A stretch of DNA of 19,043 nt from Luteococcus sp043424415 (GTDB lineage Bacteria; Actinomycetota; Actinomycetes; Propionibacteriales; Propionibacteriaceae): the NCBI RefSeq assembly GCF_043424415.1, contig NZ_JBHWOO010000074.1, positions 1 to 19,043 of the forward strand, written 5' to 3'. The notes beneath the pieces were generated by a model. It had not been told where the DNA came from, searched no databases, and was given only the letters and a program-made list of their open reading frames with translations. Below, in pieces: positions 1-8,010 of the stretch. Both the position numbers and the translations under genes were made by a program. Position 1 is the stretch's first letter, and every line of letters starts with the position of its first letter.

Positions 1-123
1 GAGGTGCAGGGCACCGCCGAGGGTGTCCCCTTCGACCGCGCCACCCTCGATGCCCTGCTCGACCTGGGTCTCAAGGGCTGCAGCGAGCTCAAGGCACTCC
101 AGGAAGAGGCGCTGGCCCAGTGA
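1..123 (+). CDS. rph: RNase PH, C-terminal end (partial)
   Basis: This is the last 40 codons of a gene that begins before the window. The visible peptide opens with EVQGTAEG, which matches the conserved C-terminal part of ribonuclease PH, and continues through a helical tail ending ALQEEALAQ. RNase PH is a phosphate-dependent 3'-5' exoribonuclease that trims tRNA 3' ends. Its stop (121-123) overlaps the GTG start of the next gene (120-122), so the two are probably translationally coupled. The rph-rdgB order is common in bacteria, which supports both calls. Only the tail is visible, so catalytic residues cannot be checked. Confidence 0.85.
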   Translation, partial: EVQGTAEGVPFDRATLDALLDLGLKGCSELKALQEEALAQ

Positions 124-886
124 GCGAGCACGACGCGGCGAACCAGCCGCAGGAGAGCGGGTGCCGGGAAACCGAGCGCCAGAAGGTGGTGCTGGCCACC
201 AACAATGCCAAGAAGCTCGTCGAACTCCGGGCTGCCCTGGAGGCCGCCGACCTGCCCGTCGACGTGCTGGGGCTCTCCGACGTGGAGCACTACGAGGCCC
301 CCGCCGAGACCGAGCAGAGCTTCGAGGGCAATGCCCTGGTCAAGGCCCGCGAGTGTGCCCTGCGCACCGGGCTGCCGGCCCTGGCCGACGACTCGGGAAT
401 CGAGGTCGACGTCCTCAACGGCTGCCCCGGCGTGCGCTCGGCCCGCTGGGCCGGGCCGGCCTGCGACGACGAGGCCAACAACGACCTGCTGCTGGCCCAG
501 GTGGACGACGTCCCCGCGGACCAGCGCCAGGCCCGCTTCGTCTGCGCCATCGCCATCGTGGTCCCCGACGGGAAGGGCGGCATGAGCCGCGCCGAGACCG
601 TGCGTCGCGAATGGCCGGGCATGCTGGACACCGAGCGCCACGGCAGCTTTGGATTCGGCTACGATCCGCTGTTCATCCCCGACGACGCCCCCGAGGTGGA
701 CGGGCGTCGCCTGTCCAGCGCCGAACTCGAGCCGGAGCACAAGAACCGGATCTCGCACCGGGGCCAGGCCATCGAGGCGATCACCCCGATGGTCGCAGGC
801 CTGCTCGGGCTCAAGATGCCCGAGGAGGGTGTGGGACGGCCCGAGTCGAACGGGCAGGACGCGCCCGACGAGGGCCAGGAGGACTG

Positions 887-887
<1 letters not shown>
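120..887 (+). CDS. rdgB: Non-canonical purine NTP pyrophosphatase (RdgB/HAM1 family)
   Basis: 255 aa. RdgB/HAM1 enzymes hydrolyse dITP, dXTP and ITP to monophosphates and so keep deaminated purines out of DNA and RNA. Visible family motifs are the N-terminal VVLATNNAKK (about 23-32), the FEGNALVKA segment (about 68-76), ADDSGIEVD with the catalytic aspartates (about 89-97), GFGYDPLF (about 178-185) and the ISHRGQA segment near the end (about 211-217). The GTG start at 120 overlaps the rph stop; an AGGAAGAGG stretch lies upstream. This start adds about 22 residues before the conserved core, and a GTG at 186 is an alternative. The C-terminus carries an acidic tail of about 25 residues rich in E, D and G, beyond the usual end. 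The stop overlaps the thyA ATG. Confidence 0.95.
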
Positions 888-1699
<812 letters not shown>

Positions 1700-1742
1700 G
1701 AACGCTGTCGTGGGACCATGGAAGCACTGGGAGGAGAGCACA

Positions 1743-2714
1743 ATGCGCGTCATCGCCATCGCCGTCGTCGGGCGCAACGGTGTGATCGGGGACGGTCACG
1801 ACCAGCCCTTCAAGTTCCGGGAGGACTGGGAGAGGTTCAAGGCCACCACCCTGGGCCACCCGATCATCATGGGCCGCCACACCCATGAGGCGATCGGGCG
1901 CTACCTGCCGGGTCGCACCACGATCGTGGTGAGCCGTGACCCGGAGCAGGTGGAGCTCAGCGACCGTGAGGACGCCCCGAGCTTCGCCGTCGGATCGGTG
2001 GAGCTGGCCCTGGAGCTGGCCGAGTCGCTGGACGACGTGTGCTTCGTCTGCGGCGGCGGCCAGGTATACGAGAACACCTGGGAGTTCCTGACCGAGCTCG
2101 ACATCACCCAGGTCCACGACGAGGCGCCGGGATCGGTCCTCTTCCCCGAGGTGGACCCCGACGAGTGGCAGCTGCTGATGCGCGAACCACGCGGCGGGTT
2201 CGACTTCACCCGACTCTTCCCGATCAGCACCACCGAGCGGCTCACCCTGGTTCCGGTCGGTCCCGAGGACCTCGACGACTGGGTGCGGCTCTACACCGCC
2301 CCCGACCTGCCCGAGGTGCCGATCGAGCGCCACCGGGTGGGCATCGAGGCCAATGTGCAGCACTGGCTCAATGACGGACTGGGCTACTGGCTGGTCAAGG
2401 ACAGCCTGCATGACCGTCCGATCGGTGTGGGCGGGGTGCGTCGTAACAAGGAACTGCCCGAGGGGGTCTGGGGCCTCTACTACCGCTTCGAGGAGGCCTC
2501 GCGCAGCCAGGGCTATGCCTTGGAGTTGGCCCAGGCCGCGGTGCGCTCGCTGAAGGTGGTCGATCCCGACGCCGAACTGCGTGCTGCCTTGCGTCCAGGC
2601 AATGCGGCGGCGATCGCGGTCGCCGAGAAGCTGGGGCTCGTCCTGACCGCCGAGTCCGACGACGAGCGCGGTCCGCTTCAGGTGTGGTCGGCGAAGGTCG
2701 CCGACCTCGCGTGA
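1743..2714 (+). CDS. folA: Dihydrofolate reductase fused to a GNAT acetyltransferase domain
   Basis: 323 aa, about twice a normal DHFR. Residues 1-160 are DHFR-like: IAIAVVGRNGVIG (4-16), the acidic active-site position in REDWERFK (Asp28), GHPIIMGRHTHEAIG (38-52), LPGRTTIVVSR (55-65), the GGGQVY cofactor loop (104-109) and a GFDFTR strand where a DHFR would end. From about 165 onward the chain becomes a RimJ/RimL-like GNAT domain: TERLTLVPVGPEDLDDWVRLY, a RSQGYA acetyl-CoA loop (254-259) and RPGNAAAIAVAEKLGL (284-299). The phase is open throughout, so it is one polypeptide. The ATG at 1743 follows GGAGGAG at about 1730; an upstream in-frame ATG (1659) lies within thyA and is unlikely. DHFR reduces dihydrofolate made by ThyA. 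The substrate of the GNAT half is unknown. Confidence 0.87.
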   Translation: MRVIAIAVVGRNGVIGDGHDQPFKFREDWERFKATTLGHPIIMGRHTHEAIGRYLPGRTTIVVSRDPEQVELSDREDAPSFAVGSVELALELAESLDDVCFVCGGGQVYENTWEFLTELDITQVHDEAPGSVLFPEVDPDEWQLLMREPRGGFDFTRLFPISTTERLTLVPVGPEDLDDWVRLYTAPDLPEVPIERHRVGIEANVQHWLNDGLGYWLVKDSLHDRPIGVGGVRRNKELPEGVWGLYYRFEEASRSQGYALELAQAAVRSLKVVDPDAELRAALRPGNAAAIAVAEKLGLVLTAESDDERGPLQVWSAKVADLA

Positions 2715-4066
2715 AACCCACCGCCTCGATCCTGCACCTCGACCTCGACGCCTTCTTCGCGGCGGTCGAGCAGCGGGACAAGCCCTCCCTGCGGGGCAAG
2801 GCCGTGATCGTCGGCGGCACCGGGGGGCGGGGCGTGGTCTCGACGGCCAGCTACGAGGCCCGAGTCTTCGGGGCCCGGTCGGCCATGCCCATGCACGAGG
2901 CACGACGCCGGGCACCCCATGCCGCGGTGCTCGGGGGCCGTTTCGACGCCTACCGCCAGTCGAGCCGGATCGTCATGCAGCTGCTGCACGAGCTCTCGCC
3001 GTTGGTGGAGCCGCTGAGCATCGATGAGGCCTTCGTGGACCTGGAGGCGGGCGGGCATGACTGCACCAGCACCGAGAGTCTGCGGGCGCTGGGGGAGCGT
3101 CTGCGTGCTGACCTGTACGAGCGCACCGAGGGGTTGACCGCCAGCGTCGGGATCGGGTCGAGCAAGTTCATCGCCAAGGTGGGCAGTGAGATGGCCAAGC
3201 CCAATGGTCTGGTCGTGGTGGAGCCCGGTACGGAGGTGGCCACGATCCGTCCGCTGCCGGCTCGTGCCGTGCCGGGGGTGGGGCCCGCGACCATGGAGAA
3301 GCTGGAGCGTCTGGGAATCCGGACGGTGGCCGACCTGCAGAAGGCGGAGCTCACCGAACTGGTGCGTGAGGTGGGGCGCAGCTGGGGGACCTCGCTGCAC
3401 GAGCTGGCCTTTGCCCGCGACGACCGTGCCGTCAGCGCCCATCGGGAGGCCAAGTCGATCTCGGTGGAGGACACCTTCGAGCGCGACCTGACCGACCGTG
3501 CCGAGCTGGAGGCCATCGCCACCAGGGATGCGGCGATCGTCGCGGACCGGCTGCGTCGCTCGGGCCAGTTCGCTCGCACCATCACGCTCAAGCTGCGGCT
3601 GGCCGACTTCACCACGTGGACGCGCTCACGCACGCTGGAGGGCGCCACCGACAACACCGAGCGGATCGCCCAGGTGGCCCGGGAGCTGCTGGCCGCGCTG
3701 GACGTGCGGGAGGGGATCCGGCTGCTGGGCATCGGCGTGGCCAACTTCACCCAGGCGGCCCAGGAGGAGCTGTTCTCCATCGACGGCGAGCAGGTCAGGC
3801 TGGTCGACCAGACCAGCACCAGCTACGACGCGCCCCCGGAGCGCCGCAGAAGGGGTGGCGAGTGGAGCCCCGGAAGCGAGGTGCTGCACCCCGAAATGGG
3901 GCGTGGCTGGGTCTGGGGGTCGGGCCTTGGGCGGGTGACCGTGCGCTTCGAGACCCGCCACACCGGAGTCGGGCCGGTCCGCACCTTCCGGGCCGACGAA
4001 GAGCAGCTCACCCGCCCCGACGGGCCCCTGCCGATGCGGTGGGAGCAGCCCGGGACCGTGCCCTAG
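2711..4066 (+). CDS. dinB: DNA polymerase IV (Y-family translesion polymerase) with C-terminal extension
   Basis: 451 aa from the GTG at 2711, which overlaps the preceding stop (2712-2714); an in-frame GTG at 2684 is a less likely start. Y-family motifs are clear: HLDLDAFFAAVEQ with Asp11, YEARVFGARSAMP (49-60), SIDEAF with Asp105/Glu106, TASVGIGSSKFIAKVGSEMAKPNG in two blocks (143-166), and the helix-hairpin-helix VPGVGPATMEKLERLGI. The little-finger domain ends around 350 with QEELF (351-355), which fits the beta-clamp binding pattern QxxLF. About 95 residues follow, including HPEMGRGWVWG and GRVTVRFETRHTGVGPVRTF, an extension that I recall as typical of actinobacterial DinB. It performs error-prone bypass of DNA lesions and is the last gene of the cluster, followed 13 nt later by tRNA-Leu. 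Confidence 0.95.
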   Translation: MKPTASILHLDLDAFFAAVEQRDKPSLRGKAVIVGGTGGRGVVSTASYEARVFGARSAMPMHEARRRAPHAAVLGGRFDAYRQSSRIVMQLLHELSPLVEPLSIDEAFVDLEAGGHDCTSTESLRALGERLRADLYERTEGLTASVGIGSSKFIAKVGSEMAKPNGLVVVEPGTEVATIRPLPARAVPGVGPATMEKLERLGIRTVADLQKAELTELVREVGRSWGTSLHELAFARDDRAVSAHREAKSISVEDTFERDLTDRAELEAIATRDAAIVADRLRRSGQFARTITLKLRLADFTTWTRSRTLEGATDNTERIAQVARELLAALDVREGIRLLGIGVANFTQAAQEELFSIDGEQVRLVDQTSTSYDAPPERRRRGGEWSPGSEVLHPEMGRGWVWGSGLGRVTVRFETRHTGVGPVRTFRADEEQLTRPDGPLPMRWEQPGTVP

Positions 4067-4069
4067 ACT
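4064..4069 (+). promoter_or_regulatory. Candidate -10 box for tRNA-Leu, overlapping the dinB stop
   Basis: TAGACT fits the TAnnnT pattern and lies 10 nt before the tRNA. Its first three bases are the dinB stop codon. No convincing -35 is seen 16-18 nt upstream, so the tRNA may also be transcribed with dinB. Confidence 0.4.
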
Positions 4070-4079
4070 TGCAGCCCTG

Positions 4080-4164
4080 GCCGAAGTGGTGGAATTGGCA
4101 GACACGCAGGATTTAGGTTCCTGTGCCTTCGGGCGTGAGGGTTCAAGTCCCTTCTTCGGCACCA
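4080..4164 (+). tRNA. tRNA-Leu (anticodon UAG)
   Basis: The acceptor stem GCCGAAG (4080-4086) pairs with CTTCGGC (4154-4160), followed by discriminator A and an encoded CCA (4162-4164). The anticodon stem CAGGA/TCCTG encloses the loop TTTAGGT, giving anticodon TAG. A long variable arm (GCC-TTCG-GGC) marks it as class II, as expected for leucine. The T-loop is TTCAAGT. It lies 13 nt after dinB. Confidence 0.95.
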
Positions 4165-4190
4165 GACACGACACCCCAGACACGAAGTGA

Positions 4191-4224
4191 GGGCCTTTTG
4201 ATCCGTCATCGGATCAAAAGGCCC
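4191..4224. terminator. Bidirectional terminator between tRNA-Leu and bcp
   Basis: A perfect 15-bp inverted repeat, GGGCCTTTTGATCCG (4191-4205) and CGGATCAAAAGGCCC (4210-4224), with a TCAT loop. It separates the plus-strand tRNA-Leu from the 3' end of the convergent minus-strand bcp gene, so it could stop transcription from both sides. There is no long U-tract after the stem. Confidence 0.75.
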
Positions 4225-4245
4225 ACACTGTGTCGTGAATGGTGC

Positions 4246-4725
4246 TCAGATGCCCAGCTCCCGGCGCAGCCTGGCGACGTGGCCGGTGGCCTTGACGTTG
4301 TACTGGGCCACCTCGATGGTGCCTTGTCCGTCCGCGTCGACATCGACGACGAAGGTGGAGCGGATGACGCCCTCGATCTCCTTGCCGTAGAGCTTCTTGG
4401 TGCCAAAGGCGGCATAGGCGTTCAGCGCGGTGCGCTCCGGGTCGGCCAGCAGGGTCACTGAGAGCTGCTCCTTCTCGCGGAACCTGGCCAGCTTGGCGGG
4501 GGTGTCGGGGCTGATGCCGATGACGGTGTAGCCGGCGGCGGCGATCTCGTCGAGCGAGGCCGTGAAGTCGACGGCCTGCACGGTGCACCCGGGCGTCATC
4601 GCCGCGGGGTAGAAGTAGACGATCACCTTGCGACCGCCGAAGTCGGAGAGGCTGATGACCTTCTCGTCGGCATCGGGGAGGCTGAATTCGGGGGCGGGAG
4701 AGCCCGCCTGGAGGCGCTCTGACAT
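4246..4725 (-). CDS. bcp: Bcp/PrxQ-type peroxiredoxin
   Basis: 159 aa. Thioredoxin-fold peroxiredoxin that reduces hydrogen peroxide and organic hydroperoxides. The core is APEFSLPDADE (11-21), VIVYFYPAAMTPGCT with the peroxidatic Cys47, then GYTVIGISPDTPAKLARFREK, LLADPE and RSTFVVD. Many BCP proteins have a resolving cysteine five residues after the peroxidatic one (the ACDF segment). Here the segment reads AVDF, with Val52 in that place, and no other cysteine is seen in the protein, so it looks like a 1-Cys form that needs an external thiol. The start is uncertain: ATG 4725 (MSERLQ) sits 7 nt after a TAGCAT -10 box with no Shine-Dalgarno, which suggests a leaderless message. An in-frame ATG at 4731 is the alternative. 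Confidence 0.93.
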   Translation of the reverse strand: MSERLQAGSPAPEFSLPDADEKVISLSDFGGRKVIVYFYPAAMTPGCTVQAVDFTASLDEIAAAGYTVIGISPDTPAKLARFREKEQLSVTLLADPERTALNAYAAFGTKKLYGKEIEGVIRSTFVVDVDADGQGTIEVAQYNVKATGHVARLRRELGI

Positions 4726-4732
4726 GACCATG

Positions 4733-4738
4733 ATGCTA
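4733..4738 (-). promoter_or_regulatory. Candidate -10 box for leaderless bcp transcript
   Basis: On the minus strand TAGCAT (TAnnnT) ends 7 nt before the ATG at 4725, which would place the transcription start on the start codon. The -35 region is weak. Confidence 0.4.
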
Positions 4739-4864
4739 GCCGGGTTCGCGTTCAGCGCACATCCGTCGTCCACCTCACGTGGCCGCGACGCTGCTGGTGG
4801 GCATAGGCTGGTCAGGTACGTCGGGCCGGGAGGCCTGCCGCCGCCCACGCCAGGAGGAGAGACG

Positions 4865-5179
4865 ATGGCTGACAAGAAGAAGCAGAAGGACAACCGCTCG
4901 GCCCAGCAGATCCGCGCCGACATCGCCGCGGCACGTGCTCGGATGTCGGCCAATGTCGAGGGGCTGGTCACCGAGGTGCACCCCAAGGCCGTCAAGCAGC
5001 GCACCGTCGACGATGTCAAGGCCTTCGCCATGGCCGAGGCGGAGCACGCCAAGAGCCAGATCAAGGATGAGGACGGCTGGCGCACCGATCGCCTGACGCT
5101 GGCCGGTGCCGTCGCCGGTGCCGCGCTGGTCGCGGTCCTGACCTTGCGCGCCATCGCGCGCAAGGTCAGCAAGCGCTGA
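4865..5179 (+). CDS. DUF3618 small membrane protein
   Basis: 104 aa. The RSAQQIRADIAAARARMSANVEGL segment (about 11-34, seen as adjoining blocks) followed by EVHPKAVKQRTVDD matches the DUF3618 family, found in actinobacteria and some proteobacteria with unknown function. After a charged linker (EHAKSQIKDEDGW) there is one transmembrane segment, LAGAVAGAALVAVLTL, and a short basic tail ending KVSKR. The likely topology is a long soluble N-terminal region anchored by a C-terminal helix. The ATG at 4865 follows a strong AGGAGGAGA at about 4852-4860. It is transcribed away from bcp and followed by its own terminator, so it appears to be a single-gene unit. Confidence 0.85.
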   Translation: MADKKKQKDNRSAQQIRADIAAARARMSANVEGLVTEVHPKAVKQRTVDDVKAFAMAEAEHAKSQIKDEDGWRTDRLTLAGAVAGAALVAVLTLRAIARKVSKR

Positions 5180-5208
5180 CGCAGGCGGGCTGCCGAAAGG
5201 GCAGTGGT

Positions 5209-5243
5209 GAAGGGGGAGAGCTGCTCTGCAGCCCTCCCCCTTC
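5209..5243 (+). terminator. Rho-independent-like terminator after the DUF3618 gene
   Basis: GAAGGGGGAG (5209-5218) pairs with CTCCCCCTTC (5234-5243). An inner stem CTGC/GCAG with a TCT loop extends it, with one mismatch between the two stems. It lies 30 nt after the stop codon. The trailing sequence is only mildly T-rich. Confidence 0.75.
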
Positions 5244-5523
5244 TGTTCGTGGTGGGTCGTCGGTCGGGGCCAACCGATGTTCGGCGGGTCTGCCGGGCGG
5301 AGACGGGAGGTCTCTTGGCATCGTGATGATTTGGATCGAAACAGATCGCTCTCACTAGTGCTTTCACGGAAATGTCCGGATATCTTTGGTTTGATTTGGA
5401 ATCAGCTTGGTAACAATGCTGAAGAAGTTTCGGACAGGGTCTTCCGGGGCGGACTCCGGTGGTTATATTGCTCCGCAAGTCCCAGTCCGATTGGGGCCAC
5501 ACAACGAAGTGAGGGAACGTCCT
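5244..5523 (+). promoter_or_regulatory. Regulatory region upstream of the sugar ABC transporter
   Basis: No gene is supported here. From about 5315 to 5475 the sequence is visibly richer in A and T than its surroundings. It holds the direct repeat TGATTTGGA at 5327-5335 and 5392-5400 (65 bp apart), the inverted repeat TGATT-TGG-AATCA at 5392-5404, the palindrome CACTAGTG at 5353-5360, and CGGA-AATG-TCCG at 5367-5378. A possible -10 box, TATATT (5464-5469), lies 54 nt before the start codon with no good -35, as expected for an activator-dependent promoter. These are operator candidates for a sugar-responsive regulator; none matches a known operator closely enough to name. GAGGGA at 5511-5516 is the ribosome binding site. 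Confidence 0.55.
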
Positions 5524-6840
5524 ATGTCATCGACCACCAAGACCCAGCGCCTCGCAGCCGCAGGCCTGTCCGTCGTCGCCGTCCTGACCACCGCAGCCTG
5601 TGGGGGAGGCGGGGACTCCAAGGACTCGGCCGATGCCGGTGCGGCCCTGAACTGGGACCAGCGTGGCCCCATCACATTCGTGCAGGGCAAGGACAACAAC
5701 AACCTGGTCCAGCCCCTGCTGGACAAGTGGAATGCCAAGCACCCCGACGAGAAGGTCACCTTCGTCCAGCTCTCGGCCTCGGCCGACGAACAGCGCCAGA
5801 AGATGGTCGACAATGCCAACACCAAGGGCGCCTCCAACTACGACGTGCTCTACCTCGACATCGTGTGGACCGCCGAGTTCGCCGCCAAGCAGTGGGTGCA
5901 CGAGCTTCCTGCCGACAAGTTCTCCACCGAGGGAATGCTGAAGCCCGCCGTTGACGGCGCCACCTACTTCAACAAGCTCTACGCCTACCCGACCAGCTCC
6001 GACGGCGCCATGCTCTACTACCGCAAGGATCTGCTCGACAAGGCCGGTGTGAAGGAGGCCCCGAAGACCTGGGCTGACATGAAGGCTGCCTGCACCAAGG
6101 TGAAGTCGCTGCCCGAGGGCAAGTCGCTCGACTGCTACGGCGGCCAGTTCCAGAAGTACGAGGGGCTGACCTGCAACATCACCGAGATCGTCAACTCTGC
6201 CGGCGGCCAGTTCCTGGACAAGGACGGCAAGCCCCAGGTGAACTCGGAGGCCTCGCTCAAGGGTGTCCAGTGGCTGCAGGACAGCTTCAAGGACGGCACC
6301 ATCCCGAAGGCTGCCACCACCTGGATGGAAGAGCCCTCCCGCGAGGTCTTCCAGCAGGGCAAGCTCGTCTTCCTGCGTCAGTGGCCTTACATCTACTCGT
6401 TGATCGATGCCAAGGACGGCAGCTCGAAGGTCAACGGCAAGTTCGGCATTGCTCCGCTCCCCGGACTCGACGGCCCCGGCGTCTCGACCCTGGGCGGCCA
6501 CAACCTGGCCATCAGCAAGACCGCGAAGAACCTGGGCACGGCCAAGGACTTCATCCTGTGGTACGGCGAGGAGGCGCAGCAGAAGACGGCGGCCCAGAAG
6601 GCCACCCTGGCCCCCACCCGTGAGTCGCTGTACTCCGACCCAGAGCTGGTCAAGCAGCTGCCCTACCTGCCGGTGCTCAAGGAGTCCATCGCCACGGCAC
6701 AGGCCCGGCCCAAGGCCGTCGCCTACAACGACGTGACCCAGGCGATCCAGGATGCCTCGTCCAATGCCATCGCCGGCAAGGATCCCAAGGCCACCTTCGA
6801 CGGCCTGCAGACCAAGCTCACCGAGCTGACCAAGGCCTGA
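5524..6840 (+). CDS. Carbohydrate ABC transporter substrate-binding lipoprotein
   Basis: 438 aa. The N-terminus is a lipoprotein signal peptide: basic KTQR, a hydrophobic stretch, and the lipobox LTTAAC with lipid-anchored Cys26, then a glycine-rich linker. The rest has the pattern of extracellular family 1 sugar-binding proteins: GPITFVQGKDNNNLVQPLLDKW near the start of the mature lobe (two blocks), DVLYLDIVWTAEFAAKQWV (about 105-123), YAYPTSSDGAMLYYRKDLLDKAG in two blocks, and LGGHNLAISK with KDFILWY later. The DIVWTAEFAA stretch resembles trehalose/maltose-type binding proteins (LpqY/ThuE group), but the sugar is an inference. It precedes two permease genes, and the hairpin that follows it may let it be made in excess of the permeases. 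Confidence 0.92.
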   Translation: MSSTTKTQRLAAAGLSVVAVLTTAACGGGGDSKDSADAGAALNWDQRGPITFVQGKDNNNLVQPLLDKWNAKHPDEKVTFVQLSASADEQRQKMVDNANTKGASNYDVLYLDIVWTAEFAAKQWVHELPADKFSTEGMLKPAVDGATYFNKLYAYPTSSDGAMLYYRKDLLDKAGVKEAPKTWADMKAACTKVKSLPEGKSLDCYGGQFQKYEGLTCNITEIVNSAGGQFLDKDGKPQVNSEASLKGVQWLQDSFKDGTIPKAATTWMEEPSREVFQQGKLVFLRQWPYIYSLIDAKDGSSKVNGKFGIAPLPGLDGPGVSTLGGHNLAISKTAKNLGTAKDFILWYGEEAQQKTAAQKATLAPTRESLYSDPELVKQLPYLPVLKESIATAQARPKAVAYNDVTQAIQDASSNAIAGKDPKATFDGLQTKLTELTKA

Positions 6841-6850
6841 GCCCGCGGCA

Positions 6851-6896
6851 GCACCGTGTCCGGCACGGACCTTCGCGTCCGTGCCGGACACGGTGC
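6851..6896 (+). terminator. Intra-operon 20-bp perfect hairpin (attenuator or mRNA stabiliser)
   Basis: A perfect inverted repeat of 20 bp at 6851-6870 and 6877-6896, with the loop CTTCGC. It lies between the binding-protein stop (6840) and the permease ribosome binding site (6914-6921). There is no U-tract, so partial termination or 3'-end protection of the upstream message is more likely than full termination. Confidence 0.7.
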
Positions 6897-6927
6897 CGGT
6901 CGACCCACTCCCAAAGGAGGGAACCCG

Positions 6928-8010
6928 ATGGCCATCGCTGTCGACAATCCCGGCGCGGCCGGTCGCAAGCCCCGCAAGAATGCGTTGAGTGACGGGCAGG
7001 GTGCCCTTGCCTGGCTCCTCACCGCCCCCACCCTGGCCGTGATCCTGTTCGTGGTCGGCATCCCGATCGTGCTCAGCGTGATCGAGTCCTTCTACAAGAC
7101 CAGCAACGGAATCGACCCGGTCACCGGCATGGCCGACACCGGGACCAAGTTCGTCGGTCTGGAGAACTACCTGACGGCACTGACCTCGAAGAGCACCGCC
7201 GTCGAGGGGGTCTTCGGGTCCCTTCCGCGACTGTTGAATGCCTTCGTCAACAACATGTTCTTCACCGTGGTCTGTGTCCTGATCGAGACCGTCCTCGGTG
7301 TGGCGATGGCTCTCATCATGGCGCGTGCCTTCAAGGGCACGGGCCTGGTACGTGCCGCCATCCTGGTGCCGTGGGCGATCCCCACGATCGTCTCGGCCAA
7401 GCTCTGGTTCGTGATCTTCCAGTCCAATGGCGTGATGAACAGGATCATCGGCGACCAGGTGTTGTGGCTCGGTGACTCCGCGGCCTCGCAGATGGCCGTG
7501 ATCATGGCGGACGTGTGGAAGACCGCGCCCTTCATCGGCCTACTGACCCTGGCGGGGCTGCAGACCATCCCGGCCGAGGTGTACGAGGCGGCCAAGGTGG
7601 ACGGTGCGACCGTCTGGCAACGCTTCGTCCACATTACCCTGCCGATGGTGAAGCCGGCCCTGGTGGTCGCGGTGCTCTTCCGCACCCTCGACACCATGCG
7701 CATGTTCGACCTCCCGTACGGCCTGATCGGCCCCAACAAGTACTCGGTCGAGACGCTGAGCATGTTCGCCTACAACGAGGCCATCAGCCAGCGCTATGGA
7801 GCGGCCGCCGCCTACTCGATCCTGCTCTTCCTGTTGATCGTCCTGGTCGCCTTCCTGTTCATCAAGTTCCTGGGTGCCGACGTGGTGGGGGACGACGAGT
7901 CCCGTGCCCGTAGTGAGCAGCGTCGGCGGTTGCGCAAGCTGCACAAGCAGCAGGTCAACCGCACCAAGGCCGCCCAGAAGACCATCACCAGCGGGGAGAG
8001 TGCAGCATGA
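6928..8010 (+). CDS. Carbohydrate ABC transporter permease, MalF/SugA-like
   Basis: 360 aa. Integral membrane permease of the binding-protein-dependent sugar uptake family. Hydrophobic segments are clear: WLLTAPTLAVILFVVGIPIV (about 29-48), the FFTVVCVLIETVLGVAMALIM region, AAILVPWAIPTIVSA, and a last helix before the cytoplasmic tail. The ATPase-docking EAA loop is EVYEAAKVDGATVWQRFVHI followed by TLPMVKP. The C-terminal tail of about 45 residues is strongly basic (RSEQRRRLRKLHKQQVNR) and presumably cytoplasmic. The ATG at 6928 follows AAAGGAGG at 6914-6921. The stop overlaps the next ATG (ATGA), so the two permeases are coupled and probably form a heterodimer. Confidence 0.95.
   Translation: MAIAVDNPGAAGRKPRKNALSDGQGALAWLLTAPTLAVILFVVGIPIVLSVIESFYKTSNGIDPVTGMADTGTKFVGLENYLTALTSKSTAVEGVFGSLPRLLNAFVNNMFFTVVCVLIETVLGVAMALIMARAFKGTGLVRAAILVPWAIPTIVSAKLWFVIFQSNGVMNRIIGDQVLWLGDSAASQMAVIMADVWKTAPFIGLLTLAGLQTIPAEVYEAAKVDGATVWQRFVHITLPMVKPALVVAVLFRTLDTMRMFDLPYGLIGPNKYSVETLSMFAYNEAISQRYGAAAAYSILLFLLIVLVAFLFIKFLGADVVGDDESRARSEQRRRLRKLHKQQVNRTKAAQKTITSGESAA

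Noticed and set aside
5244..5523. A riboswitch upstream of the sugar importer
   Set aside because: I could not recognise any known riboswitch core. The repeats look like protein-binding sites in DNA instead.
5527..6891. A 454-codon minus-strand frame opposite the sugar-binding protein
   Set aside because: The plus strand has a full lipoprotein with signal peptide and ribosome binding site; the antisense frame has neither.
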